From Sulfurivirga caldicuralii (GTDB lineage: Bacteria > Pseudomonadota > Gammaproteobacteria > Thiomicrospirales > Thiomicrospiraceae): 7,692 bases of DNA. The notes beneath the pieces are model-generated. The model had not been told where the DNA came from and did no database searches. It was given only the letters and a program-made list of their open reading frames with translations. The stretch's first letter is position 1, and each line of letters starts with the position of its first letter. Made by a program: the position numbers and the translations under genes. Where the stretch lies: NCBI GenBank assembly GCA_015661715.1, contig DQVN01000123.1, positions 1 through 7,692 of the forward strand, given 5' to 3'. Positions 1 to 6,715 of the stretch are shown here, piece by piece.

Positions 1-2
1 CA

Positions 3-512
3 GTGCCTGTGGCACAGTTAGGGCTGGTAGCCATATATTTCGATTCTCTCAACCGTCTGACAACACCCCGTGGTACTCTAAACAGTCAGATTCAAGGTGA
101 TGTTTTCATCAGCATGGGACGAATCACAGCAACACACTGGGAGCTGGCGGGAGAATATGCCTGGGGACAGATAAAAGGCACCAGCCCCGCTGCCGCCCTG
201 CTTCCTCTTCCAACCAATATAACCCAAACCACCGATTTTCACAGTGGCTATATAGAAGCCAGTTGGCTGCCCAATCCCCGCTGGCGGTTGAGTCTGCGCT
301 ATGCCCAGGTGGAATATCCTCAGCTGGGTTATCGACAAACCGAGCCTTTTTCAGGCACCAGTAAGGGAGAAGGAATCATCTTCTATACCCGTTATCAGCT
401 GAACCGCACTTTATTTGTCGGCATGGAACTAAACAGGATTACAGCCAACACTAAACCCGAAGGCCATCAAACTTATTCACTGGCCATGTTTCAACTGGGA
501 CTCCATTTTTAA
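3..512 (+). CDS. Outer-membrane beta-barrel protein, C-terminal part (5' end outside window)
   Basis: About 169 codons are visible and the frame is open to the left edge, so the GTG at position 3 is probably internal and the true start lies upstream. No family is recognised by name. The sequence alternates polar and hydrophobic/aromatic residues in stretches of 9 to 12, separated by polar turns rich in Asn, Pro, Thr and Gly. Examples are GYIEASWL, RWRLSLRYAQVEY, GIIFYTRYQL and LFVGMELNRI. It ends in LGLHF, and a terminal Phe after an alternating final strand is the usual signal for insertion by the BAM complex. By inference this is the end of a porin-like or other barrel in the outer membrane. 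What it transports or binds cannot be told. It stops five bases before the GGDEF-EAL gene on the same strand, which suggests one transcript and perhaps translational coupling. Confidence 0.7.
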   Translation: MPVAQLGLVAIYFDSLNRLTTPRGTLNSQIQGDVFISMGRITATHWELAGEYAWGQIKGTSPAAALLPLPTNITQTTDFHSGYIEASWLPNPRWRLSLRYAQVEYPQLGYRQTEPFSGTSKGEGIIFYTRYQLNRTLFVGMELNRITANTKPEGHQTYSLAMFQLGLHF

Positions 513-517
513 GCGCC

Positions 518-2848
518 ATGATGCCTAGACGCTTTCACCTTTCACTGCGGATGCAGCTATTTCTGCTGCTCAGTGTAATGATGCTGGTGGCCGGGCTGAT
601 TTGGGCTGTTGCAGCTTTCAAAATGGCGCATTATTACCTGACCCTTTCCCACCATCAGGATCTTACCCGGGAACAGCAAATTGTAAAAGGGGCATTGGTG
701 CATGTAAAAACCCAGACCGAATCCTTGTTTCTACTGCTGTCTGACCAGCTGGATAAATCGCTCAAACAGGTAGATACTCAAAACAATATTGTCAACGCCC
801 TACTATTGGAAAAAGGGGTTGCGGCCATTTTTGTCCGTAAACCAAAACAGAACCAATGGCAACTGGTATATGATGATGGCACTGCCAAACGCTGGCAACA
901 GCTACTCATTGAGCACGATACCCTGCCGGAACAACAAATCCACTGTCTTGAAAGTGCCTGTTTTCTTATTTTTCACAGCCAAACCTATACCGCCTCTGGC
1001 CAAGCCGTTGAAGTAATCTTTATCCAACCGGCTGGAGAGTGGTTTGCGGAGATGCACCATCACCTGTTAAGCGATGAAGAAGCCATTGCCCTAATCAGCT
1101 TACAAGATCAAAACCTTAAGCTTTACCTGGCATCGAACTTTTCCTTAGCGCAAACGGTGTTAACCCAACAACTAAAAGAAAACCTTCACTTTCCCGCTAC
1201 CGGTCTTTTTTCAGAATGGTGGCTGGATCTCATGCCACTTCCCCTCTCTCAATATAGCCAGCACCCGCTCTGGCTGGTCAGCATCCGCAATATGAGCGCC
1301 TTCCAACAGGGGCTGGGGCAGATGCTGCTGGCCAGTCTGGGAGCACTTCTGATCCTATGGCTAACGATGGGCTGGCTGATTATTTGGGCGGCGAATCGAA
1401 AACTACACAGTATTAAAAGATTGTCCGAGGCAACGAGTTTGGCTACCCAAGGCAAACTGCAAGAAGCCCTGGTAAATCTGCCCGCTTTAAACCGTCGAGA
1501 ACTGCGTGATGAAATAACCCTTCTGCGGTTACATATGCGACGCATGCTGCAAAACCTACTGCGCAGAACGAACCAATTGCAGTGGATGGCCTATCACGAC
1601 ACTTTAACGGGTTTACCCAACCGGCGTAGTTTCCATCGACATCTGTCGGCTCAATATCAACAGGGGACAGGTGCCCTACTGTTTATAGATGTCAACCGTT
1701 TCAAACAGGTCAATGACCTCTTCGGCCACGAGACAGGCGATCGTTTGCTGAAAGAAGTTGCCGACAAACTGAAGGCCTGGCAGGAAAATTGTGAACACCC
1801 TTGTAGCGTCTTCCGGTTAGGAGGGGATGAATTTACCATGATTTTCCATGAACCAATGACCGCAGACACCTTAAAAACCCATATGCAGGCACTCACCAAG
1901 CGCTTACAGGGTCAAATACAACTCCCTCAGGGAGAAAAAATCTTCTACGACCTAAGTGTAGGTGGGGTATTAATTGATCCCAATGAACCATTAGATCGTC
2001 TGTTACACCAAGCTGATGTGGCCATGTACAAAGCCAAACACAGCCACGGGACCACCCATTGGCATCTTTTTGATCCCGGTCAAGATGAAGATATAAAACG
2101 CATTGAAGAAGAGCACCGGCTCCTTCAATGGATGCGGGAAAAGTTAGGTAGCGATGCTTTTTCTTTGGTCTACCAGCCCATCGCTGAAACAACCACTGGC
2201 CAGATCAAACACTTTGAAGTTCTGATGCGACTCAAAGGTCCCGATGGCCAACCGGTTTCACCCGCTACCTTTATTCCTCTTGCCGAGCGCTTTGGGTTGA
2301 TTCTTGAGATTGATCAGTGGGTCATGGCCCAGGCCTTAGAAAAACTCAAACAACTACCGACAGAGATCGGCTTATCTATCAACTTATCTGCACCTAGCAT
2401 GCAACGCCCGGATTTGATCAAGCAGATCAGCCACCTGGTAGAGCACTCAGACTCAAATCCTCAGCGCCTGATGATCGAACTCACAGAAACCGCCTATGTC
2501 AGTAACCTGACCCAGGCAGAACATAATTTAAAGGGATTAAAGCGACTTGGCTTCAAACTGGCCTTGGATGATTTCGGTGTCGGGTTTTCCTCTTTCAACT
2601 ATCTTTCCAAGCTACCTATTGATTATGTCAAACTGGATGGCAGCTATATCCGTGACCTACCACAAAATCCCCATCATCAGGCTTTTGTAACCGGCATCAC
2701 CACCATTGCACATGGCTTTAACATGAAACTGGTGGCCGAATTCGTAGAAAACGAAGCCATTGTGACAGCCATCCGAAAGTTAAACATCGACTACATGCAA
2801 GGCTATCACATTAGTCCGCCTCGAGACGAACCTATCATACCGGATTGA
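518..2848 (+). CDS. Membrane-anchored GGDEF-EAL protein (c-di-GMP cyclase/phosphodiesterase)
   Basis: A 776-residue protein expected to make and/or degrade c-di-GMP at the inner membrane. Order: TM1 about 12-34; periplasmic region about 35-268 of no recognised family, with Cys143 and Cys148; TM2 about 269-293; a HAMP-like linker to about 345; GGDEF about 355-520; EAL about 540-770. The GGDEF half has the YHDTLTGLPNR entry motif (359 on), metal-binding Asp391, Asn399, Asp408 and an intact GGDEF at 435-439. The inhibitory RxxD site is lost: positions 426-429 read EHPC. The EAL half has EVL at 567-569, Asn622, Glu654, Glu657, Asp684-Asp685, Lys705, Glu741 and Gln761, the full metal and catalytic set, so phosphodiesterase activity is likely. 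Two adjacent ATGs (518, 521) are possible starts. No good ribosome site is seen, so coupling to the upstream gene is plausible. Net activity cannot be predicted. Confidence 0.93.
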   Translation: MMPRRFHLSLRMQLFLLLSVMMLVAGLIWAVAAFKMAHYYLTLSHHQDLTREQQIVKGALVHVKTQTESLFLLLSDQLDKSLKQVDTQNNIVNALLLEKGVAAIFVRKPKQNQWQLVYDDGTAKRWQQLLIEHDTLPEQQIHCLESACFLIFHSQTYTASGQAVEVIFIQPAGEWFAEMHHHLLSDEEAIALISLQDQNLKLYLASNFSLAQTVLTQQLKENLHFPATGLFSEWWLDLMPLPLSQYSQHPLWLVSIRNMSAFQQGLGQMLLASLGALLILWLTMGWLIIWAANRKLHSIKRLSEATSLATQGKLQEALVNLPALNRRELRDEITLLRLHMRRMLQNLLRRTNQLQWMAYHDTLTGLPNRRSFHRHLSAQYQQGTGALLFIDVNRFKQVNDLFGHETGDRLLKEVADKLKAWQENCEHPCSVFRLGGDEFTMIFHEPMTADTLKTHMQALTKRLQGQIQLPQGEKIFYDLSVGGVLIDPNEPLDRLLHQADVAMYKAKHSHGTTHWHLFDPGQDEDIKRIEEEHRLLQWMREKLGSDAFSLVYQPIAETTTGQIKHFEVLMRLKGPDGQPVSPATFIPLAERFGLILEIDQWVMAQALEKLKQLPTEIGLSINLSAPSMQRPDLIKQISHLVEHSDSNPQRLMIELTETAYVSNLTQAEHNLKGLKRLGFKLALDDFGVGFSSFNYLSKLPIDYVKLDGSYIRDLPQNPHHQAFVTGITTIAHGFNMKLVAEFVENEAIVTAIRKLNIDYMQGYHISPPRDEPIIPD

Positions 2849-2889
2849 GGTTTTCCTGAAATTAACGCTCTGGTAACCAAAATACAGAC

Positions 2890-2910
2890 CCAACGCAGAT
2901 ACCCCGTTGG
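2890..2910. terminator. Weak hairpin between convergent genes (possible terminator)
   Basis: Six-base arms CCAACG (2890-2895) and CGTTGG (2905-2910) flank a nine-base loop, in the 77-base gap between the stops of the GGDEF-EAL gene and cheV. Read on the minus strand the hairpin is followed after a few bases by a short T-rich run, so it could end the cheV transcript. On the plus strand it is followed by A residues, so it would not be a standard intrinsic terminator for the GGDEF-EAL gene. The stem is short and the call is tentative. Confidence 0.25.
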
Positions 2911-2925
2911 AGCAGATAAAAAATC

Positions 2926-3903
2926 CTATTGATGCGCATCCTCATTCGGCCGATTTTGCTGTTGCGCCATCTGGTCAAACACCAGTTGAGCCAGGGCATC
3001 CGTGTCCCATTTGGTGAAGAACTTATCCGCTCCGGATTTACGCGCGAATTCCTCATTGACCGCACCGGTTAAGGAAGAGTTCAAAACCACATACAAATCT
3101 TTTAGACGCGGGTCCTTGCGGATGGCTCGAGCCAGTGTATAGCCATCCATCTCCGGCATCTCCACATCAGAGATCACCATCAGCACCCGTTTGGATACGG
3201 CATCTGCCATACCGTCTTCCGCATCCTTCGCCCACTTTTGCAACAAATCTAACGCCAGCTTGCCATCTTGAACGATTTGAAAACGAACACCTAATTTACT
3301 AAGCACATTGCGAATATGCTTCTGCGCCACCACAGAATCATCAACGGCCAATACAAAATAATCTGCCGGATCAAAATCCGCCTGGCTGACCATATGCACC
3401 AGACCATCGGAAAGGTCTACTTTTTCCTGAGTGAGCTCCGCCATCACCTTCTCTACATCAATAAGCTCCACAATCTGATTCTCAAAGCGAGTTATGGCTG
3501 TCAAATAGGGAGAATGGGCCAGAGTTGGCGGAGGCGGTGTGACATTCTCCCAGAACAGATAAGCGATACGCTCGACCCCTTCTACAATAAACCCCTGTTG
3601 CTGATGGCTGAATTCCGTGATCAGGGTAAAAGTATTCGCTTTGTCTTTCAGTGGCGGCAAACCGACACACCGGGCCAGGTCAATCAGAATCAATTGATCT
3701 CCACGGATATTGCCAATACCCACAATCCGTGGATCGGCTTTGGGTACTGGCGAATAGTTGGGTGTCGGGATGATTTCACGCACCTTGAAAATATTGATGC
3801 CATACAACTGGGGACCATTCAGGCGGAACAACAACAGCTCCAACCGATTCATCCCTGCATCACGACTGCTTTGATCCATACTTTTCAGCAATTCTGATGA
3901 CAT
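2926..3903 (-). CDS. cheV: Chemotaxis protein CheV (CheW-receiver fusion)
   Basis: A 325-residue cytoplasmic adaptor that couples chemoreceptors to the CheA kinase and can be phosphorylated. Residues about 12-160 form a CheW-like domain, with the typical stretches YGINIFKVREII, GIGNIRGDQLILIDL and FENQIVELIDVEK. Residues about 182-312 form a CheY-like receiver with the acidic pair Asp188-Asp189, phospho-acceptor Asp246 (SDVEMPEMDGY), the Ser/Thr switch in NSSLTG (275-280) and conserved Lys298. All receiver residues are present, so phosphorylation is expected. Length and domain order are normal for CheV. The ATG at 3903 has an AAGGGA ribosome site five bases upstream. A sigma-54-type promoter lies further up (3953-3968). 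The gene follows engB on the same strand after 68 bases and converges on the GGDEF-EAL gene. No other che or flagellar gene is in view. Confidence 0.95.
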   Translation of the reverse strand: MSSELLKSMDQSSRDAGMNRLELLLFRLNGPQLYGINIFKVREIIPTPNYSPVPKADPRIVGIGNIRGDQLILIDLARCVGLPPLKDKANTFTLITEFSHQQQGFIVEGVERIAYLFWENVTPPPPTLAHSPYLTAITRFENQIVELIDVEKVMAELTQEKVDLSDGLVHMVSQADFDPADYFVLAVDDSVVAQKHIRNVLSKLGVRFQIVQDGKLALDLLQKWAKDAEDGMADAVSKRVLMVISDVEMPEMDGYTLARAIRKDPRLKDLYVVLNSSLTGAVNEEFARKSGADKFFTKWDTDALAQLVFDQMAQQQNRPNEDAHQ

Positions 3904-3952
3904 AAATATCCCTTTAAGGGTAAATTTTTACAGACTACGTCCTGAGAAAATG

Positions 3953-3968
3953 AGCAATTTTTATGCCG
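3953..3968 (-). promoter_or_regulatory. Sigma-54-type (-24/-12) promoter for cheV
   Basis: Read on the minus strand, 3968 down to 3953 is CGGCATAAAAATTGCT, against the RpoN consensus TGGCACRNNNNTTGCW. The invariant GG and GC are present exactly ten bases apart, and GGCA and TTGCT match fully. A start about 12 bases past the GC falls near 3942. That leaves a leader of about 39 bases carrying the cheV ribosome site. RpoN promoters need an enhancer-binding activator, and in several polar-flagellated gammaproteobacteria flagellar and chemotaxis genes are controlled this way through FlrC/FleR-type activators. Its use here is inferred. No sigma-28 motif was seen in the gap. Confidence 0.5.
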
Positions 3969-3971
3969 AAT

Positions 3972-4580
3972 TCAGTTTCTTTCCCACTGCAGCCATTGAT
4001 CCAGCACCTGCCACACATCTTGCAGTCCCGCCCGTTTGGGGGCGGAAAAAGTCTGGGCTGTGGCATGAGGATAGTGTTCTTTTAAATATTTCTGCACTTT
4101 GATCAGCGTGGATTGGGCCGGACCCCGCTTGAGTTTGTCCGCTTTAGTCAGCAACACATGCACCGGCAGCTCAAGATCATGGGTCCAATCCAACATCAAC
4201 TGATCCACCTCTGTCAGCGGATGACGGATATCCATCAGCACGATCAACCCCGCCAGAGCGCGGCGTTTTTCGATATACTCACTCAAATGTTTCTCCCATT
4301 CACGACGCATGGCCTCGTTTACCTTAGCAAAGCCATAGCCGGGCAAATCCACCAGGCGCCTGGTCCCATCCAGAGCAAAAAAGTTGATCAACTGGGTGCG
4401 TCCTGGCGTCTTGGAGACTCGCGCCAGCGCTTTCTGGGAAGTAATGGCATTCAATGCACTGGACTTGCCGGCATTGGAGCGCCCGGCAAAGGCCACCTCC
4501 CAACCCTCATCCGGCGGCGCTTGACGGATGGTAGGGGCGCTGGTCATAAAGCGTGCCTTTTGATAAAGGGGATGCTGCAT
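3972..4580 (-). CDS. engB: Ribosome biogenesis GTP-binding protein EngB (YihA/YsxC)
   Basis: A 202-residue GTPase of the TrmE-Era-EngA-EngB group, cytoplasmic, needed for late assembly of the large ribosomal subunit. All G motifs are visible: G1 GRSNAGKSS at 33-41, the G2 Thr in KTPGRTQ (57-63), G3 DLPG at 78-81, G4 TKAD at 145-148, and G5 SAPKR starting at 179. Length fits the family (E. coli about 210). The ATG at 4580 is preferred although its AGGA (4591-4594) is ten bases away. Residues 5-30 ([16 protein letters not shown] on) line up with the E. coli N-terminus as I recall it. A second ATG at Met12 has a better-spaced AAGG but would lose conserved residues. It is divergent from ccsB. An engB-ccsBA neighbourhood, often with a cytochrome c gene between them, is familiar from beta- and some gammaproteobacteria. 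Confidence 0.96.
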   Translation of the reverse strand: MQHPLYQKARFMTSAPTIRQAPPDEGWEVAFAGRSNAGKSSALNAITSQKALARVSKTPGRTQLINFFALDGTRRLVDLPGYGFAKVNEAMRREWEKHLSEYIEKRRALAGLIVLMDIRHPLTEVDQLMLDWTHDLELPVHVLLTKADKLKRGPAQSTLIKVQKYLKEHYPHATAQTFSAPKRAGLQDVWQVLDQWLQWERN

Positions 4581-4594
4581 GATTGAATATTCCT

Positions 4595-4609
4595 ATTGGT
4601 TTTGCCAAT
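4595..4609. promoter_or_regulatory. Palindrome overlapping the ccsB -35 box (possible operator)
   Basis: ATTGG (4595-4599) and CCAAT (4605-4609) form a perfect inverted repeat around five bases, TTTTG. The right arm covers most of the ccsB -35 hexamer (4602-4607), and the left arm lies just upstream of the engB ribosome site on the other strand. A protein bound here could affect both genes. With five-base arms this could be chance, and no regulator family is recognised. Confidence 0.25.
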
Positions 4610-4630
4610 GATAAAAGTGTCCTTTATACT
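4602..4630 (+). promoter_or_regulatory. Sigma-70 promoter for ccsB
   Basis: The -35 TTGCCA (4602-4607) and -10 TATACT (4625-4630) are separated by an ideal 17 bases. Each hexamer differs from consensus at one position. Transcription would start near 4637, about 26 bases before the ccsB ATG. On the opposite strand the same -10 block reads TATAAA (4628 down to 4623), a possible engB -10, but no good -35 is found at the right distance for that direction. Confidence 0.6.
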
Positions 4631-4662
4631 TACTGGCTCATTTAGCAAAAGCAAGCAGGCGC

Positions 4663-6642
4663 ATGTATAAAATTTCCCGCACCCGTGCCCTTTACGACTT
4701 CCTTGGGTCCATGAACCTGGCGGTCACCCTGTTGGTGATGCTGGCCATTGCATCCGTCATCGGCACGGTGGTCAAGCAAGGGGAACCCTTCCAAAACTAT
4801 ATCATTAAATTCGGCCCTTTCTGGGCAGAGGTGTTTGATCGGCTCGGTATTTTTAACATCTACAGCACCGGCTGGTTTGTGGTGGTTATTCTGTTTCTCA
4901 TTCTCTCCACCGCCACCTGTGTGATCCGTCATGTACCGGTGTTCACTCGGGAAATGCGTAGTTGGGCCGAAAAGCTCTCTGCCATCGCGCTATTGCATCA
5001 GCCCAACCACACGACAATATCCTGTACGCAACCACCTGCCGCTGACCAGATTGCCACCACCTTACAACAGCAAGGTTTCAAAACCCGCATCTATAACCGT
5101 GAAGACGGCACCCTGGTGACCGGCAAAAAGGGACAATGGAATCGGCTAGGCTACTTTTTCACCCATGTGGGCATCATTGTTATCCTCGCTGGCGCTGTGA
5201 TCGACTCCAATCTCATGCTCAAATACCGCGTCCTCACCGATCAGGCCGAGCCAGAAACCCGCAATCTGCCCATTAGTCAGGTTAATCCCAAGGCTATTCT
5301 CCCGCCGGATAATCTCTCTTTCCGCGGTTCGGTTACCATTCCGGAAGGCAGAAGTGCAGATTTTATCTTTCTACCCTATGATCGGGGCTATTTCGTACAA
5401 ATGCTGCCCTTTGAACTGGCAGTCAAAGATTTCCAAATCGAATATTACGATACCGGCATGCCTAAATCCTTTGTCACCGAGCTGATCCTGACCGACAAAC
5501 AGACTGGCGAGACCATTGAGAAGAAAATCGCCGTCAATCACCCGCTGATTTGGGGCGATTATGCCATCTACCAATCCTCTTTCTCCGATGGCGGCAGCCG
5601 ATTAGAACTCTCCATCTACCCCCTTGAGGCCAGCCAGATCCAGCCGGTCAAAATCCAAACCGCCGTTAATCGCACTGAAATCCTTAACACCAATGTGGGG
5701 CGCTTTCGTTTAGAGTTTGATGATTTCAAACTGCACAATATCATTCAACTGGATGAAGAAGAAGCGCAAAAAACCGGACGCAAGACCCGCAATAACGGGC
5801 CTACGATCATCTACAAGGTTCGCAATGACCAGGGCATTGCCTGGGAATATGAAACCTACATGATGCCAAACCAGCAGGAAGGTCGCTGGTTCTTCATCTC
5901 TGGTGTGCGTCAGTCCGTGGCTGAGCCCTACCGTTATCTGTTTATTCCTGCCGATGAAAACAAGCAACTGACCCGTTTCTTTGCCTTTCTTCAGCTGTTG
6001 AATGACGATCAGGCGCGGCTGCATCTGTTTGCCAATTTCATTAAGGAAAGCCCCGCTTTCAACACCCTCTCAGTGAGAGAACAGGCCCTCCAGGTGCAAC
6101 TGTGGCAGAACCTCACGGACCTGTTCCGCAAACAGGGGTTCAAGGGGATCGACCAATTCATCGAGGAAAATGTGCCGGAGGACAAGCGTAAAGAAGTGCG
6201 CGACTTCTATTTCTCTCAGCTTTCCTTTGCCCTGCAGACCCTCTATGTGGGGCTGCTCAAGCAACAAGGCCTGATTAAATCACGGGAAGAATTGAGCGAC
6301 TTTGACAAACAATGGTTTGACGATGCCCTGGTGGCCATTAATAGCCTGCCCCATTATGGTCCCCCTCTGTTTATCCAGCTCGACCGCTTCCAACATGTGG
6401 AAGCCACCGGTCTGCAGGTGACCAAATCACCAGGTAAAGGTATCGTTTATTTGGGCAGTCTGATGCTGGCATTGGGTGTCTTCCTCATGTTCTACCTGCG
6501 CTATCAACGCCTCTGGGTGCTGATTCAACCCGAGGAAAACCGACTGATTCTAGCCGCCAAGGATGCTAAAAACACACCGGAAATGCAACAGCTATTTACT
6601 CAATTCACTAAACAAATTAAGTACTTATGTACAGAAAAATAA
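4663..6642 (+). CDS. ccsB: Cytochrome c biogenesis protein CcsB (ResB/Ccs1), System II
   Basis: A 659-residue inner-membrane protein. With CcsA it forms the System II synthetase that moves haem to the periplasm and attaches it to apocytochrome c. Membrane segments appear at about 17-37, 71-88, 163-184 and 593-613. A large soluble periplasmic domain (about 185-590) lies between the third and fourth, the standard ResB layout. Family-typical stretches include LAIASVIGTVVKQGEP, IYSTGWFVVVILF and GYFFTHVGIIVILAGA. His168 in the third membrane segment is a candidate for the conserved haem-related membrane histidine (inference). Length is as usual for proteobacterial ResB. The ATG at 4663 follows a weak GCAGG only three bases away. 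It is transcribed from the promoter at 4602-4630 and leads into ccsA after 73 bases. No thioredoxin-like CcsX or CcdA gene is visible. Confidence 0.95.
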   Translation: MYKISRTRALYDFLGSMNLAVTLLVMLAIASVIGTVVKQGEPFQNYIIKFGPFWAEVFDRLGIFNIYSTGWFVVVILFLILSTATCVIRHVPVFTREMRSWAEKLSAIALLHQPNHTTISCTQPPAADQIATTLQQQGFKTRIYNREDGTLVTGKKGQWNRLGYFFTHVGIIVILAGAVIDSNLMLKYRVLTDQAEPETRNLPISQVNPKAILPPDNLSFRGSVTIPEGRSADFIFLPYDRGYFVQMLPFELAVKDFQIEYYDTGMPKSFVTELILTDKQTGETIEKKIAVNHPLIWGDYAIYQSSFSDGGSRLELSIYPLEASQIQPVKIQTAVNRTEILNTNVGRFRLEFDDFKLHNIIQLDEEEAQKTGRKTRNNGPTIIYKVRNDQGIAWEYETYMMPNQQEGRWFFISGVRQSVAEPYRYLFIPADENKQLTRFFAFLQLLNDDQARLHLFANFIKESPAFNTLSVREQALQVQLWQNLTDLFRKQGFKGIDQFIEENVPEDKRKEVRDFYFSQLSFALQTLYVGLLKQQGLIKSREELSDFDKQWFDDALVAINSLPHYGPPLFIQLDRFQHVEATGLQVTKSPGKGIVYLGSLMLALGVFLMFYLRYQRLWVLIQPEENRLILAAKDAKNTPEMQQLFTQFTKQIKYLCTEK

Positions 6643-6715
6643 TAGACTTTCTTCATCATAGGTGCAATTTTTTGACTAAACTTGACATGGCATCATCCAC
6701 TAAGAGGATAGAGAT

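Noticed and set aside
1893..2192. Minus-strand open frames inside the GGDEF-EAL gene (also 1249-1545 and 1657-1899)
   Set aside because: They overlap conserved catalytic domain sequence on the plus strand and their translations look like reverse-frame products.
3316..3897. A 193-codon open frame on the plus strand opposite cheV
   Set aside because: It lies wholly antisense to a confident cheV, its translation resembles no protein family, and it has no ribosome site of note. It is an antisense shadow.
3910..3920. CCCTT-T-AAGGG inverted repeat just upstream of cheV
   Set aside because: Five-base arms around one base. The right-hand part is simply the cheV ribosome site on the minus strand, so symmetry is likely incidental.
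4547..4580. Alternative engB start at Met12 (ATG at 4547) with a better-spaced AAGG
   Set aside because: Residues before Met12 resemble the E. coli EngB N-terminus as recalled, so the longer form is favoured.
4113..4586. A 157-codon plus-strand open frame opposite engB
   Set aside because: Fully antisense to engB with all GTPase motifs on the other strand; the translation is low in recognisable structure.
6672..6715. TTGACT and TTGACA ten bases apart in the ccsB-ccsA gap, as a possible internal ccsA promoter
   Set aside because: No acceptable -10 hexamer follows either copy at 16-18 bases. The repeat is short enough to be chance, so simple co-transcription with ccsB is preferred.
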